In this document: positions 17,219 to 25,813 of the stretch, one piece after another
Position numbering within the stretch: the stretch's first letter is position 1
How the letters are laid out: each line of letters opens with the position of its first letter
Assembly: GCF_046592965.1 (NCBI RefSeq)
Contig: NZ_JBISBV010000002.1
Location: 434,001 to 498,000, forward strand
Direction: 5' to 3'
From: Marivita sp046592965
Lineage (GTDB): Bacteria > Pseudomonadota > Alphaproteobacteria > Rhodobacterales > Rhodobacteraceae
DNA: 64,000 bases
Made by a program: the position numbers and the translations under genes
The notes under the pieces: generated by a model
Seen by the model: the letters and a program-made list of their open reading frames with translations, nothing else
The model's database searches: none
What the model was told of the DNA's origin: nothing

Positions 17219-17841
17219 GGCAGATGCGGGCTTACCGCAGCCCAGACATCCTCTGCAACAACCTCGGGCGCACCGGCCCCGTCGATCACCCGAAACCGGG
17301 TCGCGAATTCCTCTGCCAATTCAAGAAACCCGGCGCGCATGCTGGCTTGCAGACCTTCGCCGAAATTCTCAAACCGCTCTTCCTTGGTATTGCGCGACTT
17401 GGCACGGCTCAACCCTGTGGCCGGGTCCATGTCGATCAGAATCGTCAAATCCGGGTCCACGCCGATCATCAGATCGTGTAGGGCATCGACCTTGGCGCGA
17501 AGATCGCCGCGCGACAGCCCCTGATACATGCGCGTACTGTCCGCAAACCGATCGCAGATGACGATGTTTCCGGCTTCGAGCGCGGGGCGGATGGTGCGCT
17601 CAAGATGATCGCGCCGCGCGGCGGTGAACAACAACAGTTCGGTTTCCGCCGACCAGCGATCCGGATCGCCCTGCAAGACCAAAGCGCGGATTTCTTCGGC
17701 CCCCGCACTGCCGCCGGGTTCGCGGGTGAGGACCACATCGCGCCCCTGCGCGGTCAACCTGTCGGCCAGCGCACGCGCCTGCGTGGATTTGCCCGACCCG
17801 TCAATCCCTTCAAAGCTGAGAAACAGCCCGTGTCGGCTCAC
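17215..17841 (-). CDS. tmk: Thymidylate kinase
   Basis: 208 residues. Phosphorylates dTMP to dTDP. P-loop FEGIDGSGKSTQ near residue 10, substrate motif LTREPGGSAGAEEIR, and CDRFADSTRMYQG (the DR motif). The lid-region SRAKSRNTKEERFEN follows. Both ends overlap neighbours by 4 bases (dac upstream, holB downstream), a tightly coupled operon conserved in alphaproteobacteria. Confidence 0.96.
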   Translation of the reverse strand: MSRHGLFLSFEGIDGSGKSTQARALADRLTAQGRDVVLTREPGGSAGAEEIRALVLQGDPDRWSAETELLLFTAARRDHLERTIRPALEAGNIVICDRFADSTRMYQGLSRGDLRAKVDALHDLMIGVDPDLTILIDMDPATGLSRAKSRNTKEERFENFGEGLQASMRAGFLELAEEFATRFRVIDGAGAPEVVAEDVWAAVSPHLP

Positions 17842-19010
17842 ATCGCACCGTCGGCCGGTGCGCGAAGACGTCCCATCAGAACTTGCGAGACGTTCATGAT
17901 CCGGTCGACAAAGCCGCTGGCGGGCACGCCGCTGGCAGCATAAAGCGGAATCCGGTGTTCGGGCAGCCCTTGGGGGCTGATGATCAACTCGGCCAACTGG
18001 CGACCCTCGACCACCGGCGCTTTTATCGGGCCGGTATAGACAACCTCGGCGGTCACTCCACTGCCGGGCATGTTGGGCAAGAGCAATGTTACATCGTCCT
18101 TCGCCGCCAGGCCGACCGTGTCGCTGGCCCCCATCCAGACATCCGCTGTCGCAATCACGGCACCCGCTTTCGTCACGGTTTTCTCGGCAAACTGGCGAAA
18201 CGCCCAGTTGACGATCGATTCCGATTCCTGCGCACGTGCTTGTGCGGAGTCGAGGCCGGTGATCGAAAAGATCACGCGCCGGTCGCCTTGCTTGGCCGAG
18301 CCGACAAGCCCGTAGCCGGCCTCTTGCGTGTGGCCTGTTTTCAATCCGTCCGCGCCGATCCCAAGGCCCAGCAGGGGGTTGCGGTTGTAGCGGTTCTGCG
18401 ATTCCGCTTCGTCGAAAAGAAACTCTTCTTCGGCGAACATCGGGTAAAAATCGGGAAAGTCGTTGATGAGACGCTGGGCCAGCAATGTCAGATCACGCAT
18501 CGACATTTCATGCCCCTCAGCAGGCCAACCGCTTGCGTTCTTGAAGGTGGAGTTGGACATGCCCAACTGCTGCGCCCGCTGGGTCATGAGGCGCGCAAAT
18601 CCGGCTTCGGACCCGTCGGGTGACAGCGCCTCGGCGATCACCACACAGGCGTCGTTGCCCGACAACACGATTATACCGCGCAAGAGATCCTCGACCTCCA
18701 CCCTTTCGCCTTCGCGCAGGAACAGGGTCGAGCCGCCAAAGGAATTGGCATGCGCGGAGACCGGCAATTTCTCGTCCAGTTGCAAGCGCCCGTCGCGCAC
18801 TGCCTCGAAGGCGATATAGAGTGTCATCAGCTTGGACATGGACGCCGGGGGCAGGGCGGTGTCGGCGTTTTTCGACAGCAATACAGTCCCGGTGGTTCCA
18901 TCCAGCACGAAAGCCGCTTCTGCGCTGGTGTCAAATGCCGCCAGCGGAGCGGTGCTCAGCATCAGCGCGGCCATACCTGCGGTGAGAAAATTGCGATAGC
19001 GGCGGATCAT
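17838..19010 (-). CDS. D-alanyl-D-alanine carboxypeptidase (penicillin-binding protein 5/6 family)
   Basis: 390 residues. Trims the terminal D-Ala of peptidoglycan pentapeptides in the periplasm. The signal peptide ends near LAAFDTSA. The serine peptidase motifs are all present: PASMSKLMT (SxxK), SGNDACV (SxN) and LKTGHTQEAGYG (KTG). The C-terminal beta domain with LAELIISPQGLPEHR precedes an amphipathic tail. The ATG used has GGAG at 7 bases; the open frame runs 13 codons further upstream without a signal sequence. Confidence 0.93.
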   Translation of the reverse strand: MIRRYRNFLTAGMAALMLSTAPLAAFDTSAEAAFVLDGTTGTVLLSKNADTALPPASMSKLMTLYIAFEAVRDGRLQLDEKLPVSAHANSFGGSTLFLREGERVEVEDLLRGIIVLSGNDACVVIAEALSPDGSEAGFARLMTQRAQQLGMSNSTFKNASGWPAEGHEMSMRDLTLLAQRLINDFPDFYPMFAEEEFLFDEAESQNRYNRNPLLGLGIGADGLKTGHTQEAGYGLVGSAKQGDRRVIFSITGLDSAQARAQESESIVNWAFRQFAEKTVTKAGAVIATADVWMGASDTVGLAAKDDVTLLLPNMPGSGVTAEVVYTGPIKAPVVEGRQLAELIISPQGLPEHRIPLYAASGVPASGFVDRIMNVSQVLMGRLRAPADGAM

Positions 19011-19045
19011 GGCAGCTCTCCTGTCCTGTCGGTTTCGGACGGCAG

Positions 19046-19933
19046 TCAATTCGTGACGACGTAGGCGTCTGTAAAGCCGGAATTCTTGATTTTGGCAAGC
19101 AAGGCGCTGCGCTCTGCGCGGGTCTGTGCCGGCCCGACGAGCACGCGCCAGAACGCCTTGCCGCTTGAGGATTGTTCAAGAACGGTCGGGACCATTCCCG
19201 CCTGCCGCATCGCGGTGGCGGTGTTGTTGGCATTCTGTTCGACACTGAAAATACCGATTTGAATGAAAGGCTTATCCAGCGACGACGCGGCCGGACGCGG
19301 AACGGGCGCGGGTTCCGGTGTCGCATCAAGAGCCGCGGCCGCGCTTTCGGTCACCGGATCGAGCGTCGCTTCCGCAACATCCGTGGGTGCCGCCAACGTA
19401 GCGTCGACATCAGCGCCGGGTACGTCTTGCGCCGGGGCGGCGGCTGCATCGTCGGGCACCTCCTGGCGGCGCAATGCCACAACGTTCAGGTTGGTCGGAG
19501 CGCCAGCCAGCACTCCGAGCGCCGCCGCTGCATCGGAGGAGATTTGCAGGCGTGGCCCCGGCGTCTCGCGCTCTTTGCGAAACAGCGCGCCGATGACGAA
19601 ATTGCCGTTGGCTTCGTTGCGGATGATGACGCGCTCGGGTTCCGAAACATCGGGATGTGCAGCCCAGACGCCACCAAGCGACGGACGACCGTCCCACAGC
19701 CCGGGTTCCGACACCTGGAAGACCTCGGGCGCTTCGATGTCGCGCTCGACCAGCTTTGTCGATCGCGAAGCGCCAGATGCGGTCTCGGCAGCCAATGAAT
19801 TGGACTCACCGCCTTGCAGGAACCCCGGCAGGTTGCCGCCTTCACAGCCCGCCACTGCAAGCAGGGTCACCCCGCACATCATGAATGCGCGTGGCCGCCG
19901 CCACAGCCGGGGGTGCGTGATCGAATTCTTCAT
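19046..19933 (-). CDS. SPOR-domain lipoprotein with RlpA-like barrel
   Basis: 295 residues. A lipobox TLLAVAGC near residue 30 predicts a lipoprotein. Residues about 95-155 (VIIRNEANGNFVIGALFRKE to SSDAAAALGVLAG) resemble the double-psi beta-barrel of RlpA lytic transglycosylases, but the loop where RlpA has its catalytic Asp reads differently here. A Pro/Ala linker leads to a C-terminal SPOR domain (FIQIGIFSVEQNANNTATAM to WRVLVGP), which binds denuded glycan at the septum. It heads the operon leading to dac, tmk and holB. Confidence 0.8.
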   Translation of the reverse strand: MKNSITHPRLWRRPRAFMMCGVTLLAVAGCEGGNLPGFLQGGESNSLAAETASGASRSTKLVERDIEAPEVFQVSEPGLWDGRPSLGGVWAAHPDVSEPERVIIRNEANGNFVIGALFRKERETPGPRLQISSDAAAALGVLAGAPTNLNVVALRRQEVPDDAAAAPAQDVPGADVDATLAAPTDVAEATLDPVTESAAAALDATPEPAPVPRPAASSLDKPFIQIGIFSVEQNANNTATAMRQAGMVPTVLEQSSSGKAFWRVLVGPAQTRAERSALLAKIKNSGFTDAYVVTN

Positions 19934-20115
19934 TGCCTGCTCGCCTTATGCTGTGCCGAACCGGGCGTGACCGGGCAAAACCCGTCGCGCCGATCGTGTT
20001 TTGCACGAACCTTACAGCGATGTTGACCGCAAGAAAAGTCCGACGGCACACCACCCAAAATTTTCCCGCCGCCCGCTTTCAGAATCGCAGCCGCCCCGCT
20101 ATGTGCTCTGCCACC

Positions 20116-20205
20116 GGAGGTTTGGCAGAGTGGTCGAATGCGGCGGTCTTGAAAACCGTTGGGCGTGAGAGCGTCCCCAGGGTTCGAATCCCTGAGCCTC
20201 CGCCA
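20116..20205 (+). tRNA. tRNA-Ser (anticodon TGA), integration site of the element
   Basis: 90 bases with encoded CCA. Acceptor GGAGGTT pairs with AGCCTCC. Anticodon stem-loop GCGGT-CTTGAAA-ACCGT gives TGA. Long variable arm (GGGCGTGAGAGCGTCCC) and T loop TTCGAAT. A tyrosine integrase gene starts 167 bases downstream in the same direction, so the 3' part of this tRNA is the probable attL. Confidence 0.96.
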
Positions 20206-20314
20206 AAAAATCCCCATAGATTAAATTTCAGCCCCGAAAATTGAACGTATTCAACCGTTTAAAAGGTTTCGTTTTCCCGGCGTGTCTCATGGCTTCCCGC
20301 CAGTTCCCTTGTTT

Positions 20315-20367
20315 GAGTAACTGTTTTGAGTAACAATTCGGCATCTGAGTAACTAGCCGAAAGTAAC
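20315..20367 (+). repeat. GAGTAAC direct repeats, candidate integrase arm sites
   Basis: GAGTAAC at 20315, 20328 and 20347 plus AAGTAAC at 20361, all in one orientation just before the integrase gene. Short direct repeats between the att core and int are the usual arm-type binding sites of tyrosine integrases. A further AAGTAAC lies near the other end at 31670. Confidence 0.5.
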
Positions 20368-20371
20368 TGCT

Positions 20372-21559
20372 ATGCTGACATTTCAAGAGTGCCGGGGCGC
20401 AACCGGTGAAGCGAAGCGCCGATTCCTGGCCGATGGAGACGGGCTGTTCCTCAGCGTCTCGCCCAAGGGCAAGAAAAGCTGGGTCGTGCGATACCGCAAA
20501 GACGGAAAGCAAGAGGCGCTGGGACTGGGGGCGTTTCCGGCGATCTCACTATCCAAGGCGCGAGAGAAACGCGACGCCATACACGCGGCGGCTGCGACCG
20601 GCAGTGATGTGAAGGCGGCTGTCTCTGAGGGCGACACGTCCAGCTTTGGGCATTACTTTGAATTGTGGTGGCGCAAGACGGCCCCGACGCTTTCCAGCGC
20701 CTATGGGGGTCAAGCCCATCGCCGGATGGAAAGGTACGTTCTGCCCGCGCTGGGTAACAAGCCGATGGACGCGATCACGCCGCAAGAGGTTCTTGGGATC
20801 ATCCAAAAGGTCGAAGCCAAGGGCCATTTTGAAACGGCGCGACGATTGAAAGATCACATCGGGCGCGTGTTCAAATTCGCCAAGTTCGACGGAGTCGACA
20901 ACAACCCTGTCGAGGGGATCAACGAACGACTGGCACCACGTCCGAAACAGAAGCACATGCCGTTCGTGCATCCGAAGGACATGCCGCAATTCTTCGCTGC
21001 GCTGGGGCAGTATGATGGGGAACGACAAACCAAGCTGCTACTGGAAATCATCATTCGCACGATGGTGCGCACAAACGAGTTGCGCGACGGGCGATGGTCG
21101 GAGATCCACGGCAACGAATGGTCTATCCCCGCTGCGCGCATGAAGATGCAGCGCGATCATGTGGTACCAATCGTGCCTCAGGTCGCGGCGTTGTTCGAGG
21201 AATTGAAAGGCGTCTGCGACGATCCGGCCATGTGGGGCAGTCACAGGGGAACGAACCTGAGACCCACTGGCGATGAAATGTGCGCCATCTCTGAAAACGG
21301 GATGCTCTTTGCGCTGTATCGGATGGGCTACAAGGGCCGCGCCACAGTCCACGGCTTTCGCCGCACGGCGTCCACCTACTTGAACGAGTGTGGGAAGTTC
21401 CGCCCTGACGTGATCGAAATGCAGCTTGCGCATGTCGAAGGCAATAAGGTGCGCGGCGCTTACAATGCCGCGACCTACATGGCCGAACGCCGCGCGATGC
21501 TGGAACACTGGAACGGCGTGATTGACCAATGGCAAGCCACTGGCGAATTGTTATCTTAA
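20372..21559 (+). CDS. int: Tyrosine recombinase/integrase (P4-type, DUF4102 arm domain)
   Basis: 395 residues. The N-terminal arm-binding domain (about 1-90) has the typical DGDGLFLSVSPKGKKSWVVR and LGLGAFPAISLSKAREKRD. A core-binding domain follows, then the catalytic domain with Arg in RTNELRDGRW, the box VHGFRRTAST (HxxR), and QLAHVEGNKVRGAYN with the late His and the nucleophilic Tyr. This subfamily integrates into tRNA 3' ends, and tRNA-Ser(TGA) is directly upstream. The start is the first ATG of the domain; no strong ribosome site is seen. Confidence 0.93.
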   Translation: MLTFQECRGATGEAKRRFLADGDGLFLSVSPKGKKSWVVRYRKDGKQEALGLGAFPAISLSKAREKRDAIHAAAATGSDVKAAVSEGDTSSFGHYFELWWRKTAPTLSSAYGGQAHRRMERYVLPALGNKPMDAITPQEVLGIIQKVEAKGHFETARRLKDHIGRVFKFAKFDGVDNNPVEGINERLAPRPKQKHMPFVHPKDMPQFFAALGQYDGERQTKLLLEIIIRTMVRTNELRDGRWSEIHGNEWSIPAARMKMQRDHVVPIVPQVAALFEELKGVCDDPAMWGSHRGTNLRPTGDEMCAISENGMLFALYRMGYKGRATVHGFRRTASTYLNECGKFRPDVIEMQLAHVEGNKVRGAYNAATYMAERRAMLEHWNGVIDQWQATGELLS

Positions 21560-21739
21560 AGCCGTGGTCTGCCAGAAAAAGCCGAGATGGTGTTGTCTTC
21601 GAAACGATCGGATAAGAGCGGTTGCTAACCAGAGCCATTGAAACAACGGAAGCTTTGATCTGATCCAATTCTTTGCTACGCCTTCTAAGCTGGCGAGATA
21701 CCCCAGCAAACGGAACCTACGAAAAAGAGTGAGATTGAA

Positions 21740-22072
21740 ATGAGAGATTACGAGGATTTTTCAGAAGCGTATGAAGTTGCCAAAACAATTGAGATTGTAA
21801 CTAAAGAAGGATTCCGAGGCGAAGAAGGGCAAATGCAGGTTCGTATCGAAATCCTTCAAGGCTTGCGTAATCGTAATTACAGTGTCCGCTGGCTACGGAA
21901 AGAGTATTTTCATCTTCAACCAGCGTATCCCGTCATTGAAGGTAAGCATGAAGCAAAGGCAGGCGATTTTTCGGTCTGGGTTCCATTGAGCGATATGCCG
22001 TGGGTCGATGAAGGTAACGAAGATCAAGCTGTTCAACGTGCACTTTCTTGGCTCAGAGACAAAGGAGCTTGA
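21740..22072 (+). CDS. Protein of unknown function (element cargo position)
   Basis: 110 residues, preceded by a purine-rich GAGTGAGA. It starts MRDYEDFSEAYEVAKTIEIV and contains a Tyr/Trp-rich middle (NYSVRWLRKEYFHLQP) and an acidic end (DLRD-like tail, WVDEGNEDQAVQRALSWL). It has no membrane segment and no fold I recognise. The DNA is visibly richer in A and T than the neighbours. It stands alone between the integrase and the convergent capsid operon, the position where satellites often carry cargo such as anti-phage genes; that role is only a suggestion. Confidence 0.6.
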   Translation: MRDYEDFSEAYEVAKTIEIVTKEGFRGEEGQMQVRIEILQGLRNRNYSVRWLRKEYFHLQPAYPVIEGKHEAKAGDFSVWVPLSDMPWVDEGNEDQAVQRALSWLRDKGA

Positions 22073-22089
22073 TCGCTTCGGCTAACGCG

Positions 22090-22120
22090 AGAAGCCCCGC
22101 CACAATGGGCGGGGCCTCTC
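22090..22120. terminator. Hairpin between the cargo gene and the convergent capsid operon
   Basis: GCCCCGCC (22094-22101) pairs with GGCGGGGC (22108-22115) with a 6-base loop, extended by flanking GAGA/TCTC. It lies between the ends of two convergent transcription units and could serve both. T-runs are poor. Confidence 0.55.
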
Positions 22121-22151
22121 ACACCGACGCGCATAGCGCCGGTATCCGGTA

Positions 22152-22475
22152 TCAGCCGTGCAGTCGGACGTTGACCGCCCCACTGGCGCTGGCGGCATCT
22201 GTGACGGCAAGGCCGATCTCTGGGTTGCCTGCGGCTTCTGTCGTGACCAACCCTACGGCTTCATCGTAAAAGACCGGTGCGCCGATGGTGAAGGCATCCA
22301 CCCCGACTTTCGACATGTTGAACACGCCACGCGTGACCAGATCGACGGTTTCACCAATGCCAGCGTCACCAGCGGCGACGCCGATCAATTCGCCAGCAAT
22401 CACAACTTCGCCGGATGTGACAGCGACGGTTGCTGGAATGGTGATATTGTCACCAGTTTGAACGTAATTTTTCAT
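22152..22475 (-). CDS. DUF2190 family phage structural protein
   Basis: 107 residues. Starts MKNYVQTGDNITIPA with VTSGEVVIAGELIGVAAGDA and ends NVRLHG, the small beta-rich pattern of DUF2190 proteins encoded in phage head operons, likely a capsid decoration or head-associated protein. It is the last gene of the minus-strand capsid operon, 2 bases after the gpW-like gene. Confidence 0.75.
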   Translation of the reverse strand: MKNYVQTGDNITIPATVAVTSGEVVIAGELIGVAAGDAGIGETVDLVTRGVFNMSKVGVDAFTIGAPVFYDEAVGLVTTEAAGNPEIGLAVTDAASASGAVNVRLHG

Positions 22476-22477
22476 CG

Positions 22478-22693
22478 TTAGATTCCCTTCGATGTGTTGA
22501 AATGAATGGTGTGAGCGCGGGTCGTCGTGGCGCTTCGGATCTCAGCATCGAGCGCCGCAATGGCCTTCGCCATCTCCGAGTCGCTCTTGTACTCAACCTC
22601 CGAACCACCGACGTTTTTCACGCGCCGCACCCCTTCGGCGCGAGACGCAACAAGCCCCTCACGCATCTTTTGGAGTTCGACCAGACTGGTCAT
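22478..22693 (-). CDS. gpW-like head-tail joining protein
   Basis: 71 residues, the size of lambda gpW. MTSLVELQKMREGLVASRAEG, then VEYKSDSEMAKAIAALDAEI, gives the helix-hairpin-helix pattern of gpW-family proteins, which sit under the portal and complete the head for tail attachment. Its ATG overlaps the stop of the capsid gene (TAATG), so the two are coupled. A head-completion gene in an element without tail genes implies that heads join tails supplied from elsewhere. Confidence 0.75.
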   Translation of the reverse strand: MTSLVELQKMREGLVASRAEGVRRVKNVGGSEVEYKSDSEMAKAIAALDAEIRSATTTRAHTIHFNTSKGI

Positions 22694-24453
22694 TACACGC
22701 CCGGATTCAGGGTCGCGCCCCGGAAATCAACAGCGCCACAACCGAAGTCGAGAACAACGCGATATTCCATGCCCAGAACGTCCCACCCTTCGCGGCTGGA
22801 CATTTGCGGCCCCTGCGCACTGGACAGGTAGCTGTATTCCAGCACCGGCAGGGCGGCGGGGTCAGCAAAGACATAGAACGACGCGTCTGTGATCCGGGGT
22901 TCCACCAGCAATGTCAGCTTGCCCGCAAACGGGTTCGCACTGTCCACAGTCGCGGCATAGATCGACGCCAACACTTGTTCAGCTTGGGTTTCCAGTTCCG
23001 GCCCGACCAACAGGTACTTGGGCGTGGCGTTGATCGGCGTCTTGCCGTCCAGTGCCTTCATGCCGCGAAGCGACTTGCGCGCACCATCCAGCGCCACCAC
23101 ATCAAGAGCCGTGCCAGTGGCAAGGTTGCCGTGATCGGCATGGAACAGCGCCTTGCCGTCTTCACCTATGGCAGGGTTGCTCAGAAGCTGCGAGAGCAAC
23201 AGGTTCGCTTCGGTTTCCGCTGCCATGCGATCCGCCGTTGCACCCCAATCCCGGAACGCGCCAAGATCATCGTTGATAAGGGCTTTCCGCGAGATCGCGA
23301 ATTGTGTGGCGTAGGTGTCGAGTGCGTAGCTTTCCGACGCCTCAGAACGCGTCGTGTGTTTGATCTCCCCCGACTCTCTGACCTTTTCGAGCAACCCCAC
23401 ATCGGACAGCTTGAGCCGCGTCCCGGTGCGGAAATCGTTCATGGTGGCCTGACGTGCCAGCGTCGTCTTCACGGGCGACTGCGCCGCCTGATAAGAGGCC
23501 GTGAGCGTCCGGTTGCCGGTGCTGGTCAGGAGTTGCGGGAAATCCGATGTGGTATGCATCGCTGCGCGAAACAGTTGATCGGTGTCCATCGCCCGTGTGC
23601 TGGTGCCGGTGGCCTCAACACATGCCCGCGCCATGTCGCGCAGTGACTCGTTCATATAGGGCCGCGCGGCATCGTCTGGCGCTTCACCAGACACGCGGGA
23701 ATAGAGTGCATCGCCGCGACGCTGCATCTGTGTGGCCGGATCGTCTTGTGTGCCGACCGTGCGGATGCGAGGGGCCGGGTTCGACTGGCGCAAGGCCAAT
23801 GCCGCGTCGCGACCAGCTTGGCGAACCTCATCATCTGTGAGTTCATCGCCCGCATCTTCCATGCGTGTCACCCATTCCCCGTCAAGGTTATGGGCCGCAC
23901 GGACGCGCCCAATCAGCACTGAACGCTCAGCGTCGATTGTCAGTTCTTCATTTTCCATTCGTTTACTCCTGAATGTAGCCCCGGCATCTGCCGGAATAGG
24001 GACGGCGCTAACCTCTGAGATTGACCACGCGACTGCCGTCCGCGTCCGGGCCTTGCTTTGAGGATCGGTCGCATTTTTCCACTGAGTTACGCGATAGCCG
24101 ACCGAGACTCCGCGCAGGGTTCCTTCACGGATGCGTTCCACAACGGGTAGAGCATCTGCGGCATTTGAAGGGCGAATGGTGGCAACCAGCGCGGCCCCTT
24201 CCATCCGGTAATCTGTGACGGTGCCGACCACATCGCGGGCGCTGCCCTGCCGGTGGCCGTCCAGAACCGGCGCGCCTATGAGGGCGGACAGGTCCAACCC
24301 GGCGGGGTCGAGCCGTTCGATATAGCCGCCCCGCGCGTCGCGCCGTGACACATCGGCAAAAGTCGAGATGGTGGCTTCGACCGTCATTGCATCACCATCG
24401 AACGTATCGGGCGAGAATGCCGCCCGTCGCGTCATGAGATCATCAAGTGGCAT
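22693..24453 (-). CDS. Prohead protease - major capsid protein fusion
   Basis: 586 residues. Residues about 1-160 form a prohead protease domain (ISTFADVSRRDARGGYIERL; GAPVLDGHRQGSARDVVG with the catalytic His; SVGYRVTQW; SISEVSAVPIPADAGA with the catalytic Ser). A charged linker or scaffold-like region follows (about 170-280). The last 300 residues are the major capsid domain, with TTLARQATMNDFRTGTRLKL, ALINDDLGAFRDWG and ALFHADHGNLATG. AGGAGGG lies 5 bases before the chosen ATG, which sits inside the end of the portal gene (11-base overlap). Confidence 0.85.
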   Translation of the reverse strand: MPLDDLMTRRAAFSPDTFDGDAMTVEATISTFADVSRRDARGGYIERLDPAGLDLSALIGAPVLDGHRQGSARDVVGTVTDYRMEGAALVATIRPSNAADALPVVERIREGTLRGVSVGYRVTQWKNATDPQSKARTRTAVAWSISEVSAVPIPADAGATFRSKRMENEELTIDAERSVLIGRVRAAHNLDGEWVTRMEDAGDELTDDEVRQAGRDAALALRQSNPAPRIRTVGTQDDPATQMQRRGDALYSRVSGEAPDDAARPYMNESLRDMARACVEATGTSTRAMDTDQLFRAAMHTTSDFPQLLTSTGNRTLTASYQAAQSPVKTTLARQATMNDFRTGTRLKLSDVGLLEKVRESGEIKHTTRSEASESYALDTYATQFAISRKALINDDLGAFRDWGATADRMAAETEANLLLSQLLSNPAIGEDGKALFHADHGNLATGTALDVVALDGARKSLRGMKALDGKTPINATPKYLLVGPELETQAEQVLASIYAATVDSANPFAGKLTLLVEPRITDASFYVFADPAALPVLEYSYLSSAQGPQMSSREGWDVLGMEYRVVLDFGCGAVDFRGATLNPGV

Positions 24454-25813
24454 CGCTGCCCTCCTGTCTGTTTTGGTAAGGGTCAGCGGCACGTTCGGCG
24501 TCGAGGTCTTCGAGCGACCAGCCGCGCGCGGCCACCAGCTTGCGACGGCTGGTCAGCCCCGCTTCGAGTTCGGCGGCATCGGCTTGAACCTGCTTGTAGG
24601 GGTCAACCTGCATAAAGGCGGGCGGGAGCCAGTCACACGCGAGATAGTCGTGCGGCGATGCTTCAAAATCATCCGCGACCAGATCGCAAGCAAGGATTCC
24701 GTGCTGGATCACTTCGCGCCAGACCGGGCGCAAAAATTGCGGCACGAGAGTTCCATATTGGATTTGTTCGACGCGCTGCCGGAATGGCAGGAGTCCGGCC
24801 CTGAGAGAGCTATAATTGGCTCCCGTCAGATCGCCAGAGAGCAGGTGTTCCGGCAAACCCAGACCGGCTGCGATCTGTTGCAGGTTCATGCGAAGGAACG
24901 AACCAATCTCCTGAGCCTGACCCGGTGTGTTGAATTTCACATCAAAACCCGTGGGCAACCGCTTCATGGTTCCCGGCTCTAAACCGCTTTCCAGAATGCC
25001 GCCGTCTTCGGTGCCGTCATAAGGCTCTGAGCCGGTGCCGTTCATATCCACAAGGAAGGCCGCATGCATGGCTGCGACCTTGGTGCCCACCAGAAGCGCG
25101 TCGCAAAGCTGGTCAAATTCTGAGGCGGGGAGGATAACCGGTGCCAACCAAGACACGCCCCTGACCTGCCCAGCGGCAAGCGGTTTCATCACATGCCGAA
25201 TCTCGTCAGCGGAAATCCGAACCGGCGGCGCATAGTTGGCGAATTGCTCATGCGGGCGGCTTGGCAGAATGTGATAAGCGACACGTTGGCCGCTTTCGTC
25301 AAATTCGACGCCTTGCACAATGAAGCCATTATTGCCCAATTCCCGCGTCATGGACTCGTCTACCAGTTCCGGTGGAATGAGACGCAGTCGCGGGCCAGTT
25401 TCGGTTTGGACGATCTGCACGAACGATTCCCCGTCAATGACAAGGCCGCGCACCATGTCAGCTTGCAGACCTTCGAAATCCGTTCGACCGTCAATATCGG
25501 CGGTATCTGTCCAGCCTTGCCAGTGGGCTGTCAGATCGGCGCGTGTGGCGCTGTCTCGGTGTTTCGGCGTTGGAACAATACCGGCCCCGACCAGCGCCCC
25601 GGTCCAGTTCGCGACGCCCTGAGCAAGCCAAGGGTTGTTGGCGGCAAGGTATCGCGCCCTTGCGCGCAGCGACGTGGCCCCGGCGGCAACCTCTGGGTTA
25701 ATCCGGTGGAATGTGCCCATGCCGTGACCGCGACGGCCACCCGCCGCCCCGTCAAAGCGACGAACGGCTGTCGGTTTGGGCGCGGGGCGGCGAAACAGAT
25801 CAAGGAAGCCCAT
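24443..25813 (-). CDS. Phage portal protein, lambda gpB family
   Basis: 456 residues. Forms the dodecameric DNA channel at the head vertex. Family motifs are LRARARYLAANNPWLAQGVANW near residue 45, GESFVQIVQTETGPRLRLIP, GVEFDESGQRVAYHIL and the C-terminal GLPEHLLSGDLTGANYSSLR, all typical of lambda-type portals. The ATG overlaps the stop of the upstream gene (ATGA). Confidence 0.9.
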   Translation of the reverse strand: MGFLDLFRRPAPKPTAVRRFDGAAGGRRGHGMGTFHRINPEVAAGATSLRARARYLAANNPWLAQGVANWTGALVGAGIVPTPKHRDSATRADLTAHWQGWTDTADIDGRTDFEGLQADMVRGLVIDGESFVQIVQTETGPRLRLIPPELVDESMTRELGNNGFIVQGVEFDESGQRVAYHILPSRPHEQFANYAPPVRISADEIRHVMKPLAAGQVRGVSWLAPVILPASEFDQLCDALLVGTKVAAMHAAFLVDMNGTGSEPYDGTEDGGILESGLEPGTMKRLPTGFDVKFNTPGQAQEIGSFLRMNLQQIAAGLGLPEHLLSGDLTGANYSSLRAGLLPFRQRVEQIQYGTLVPQFLRPVWREVIQHGILACDLVADDFEASPHDYLACDWLPPAFMQVDPYKQVQADAAELEAGLTSRRKLVAARGWSLEDLDAERAADPYQNRQEGSDAT

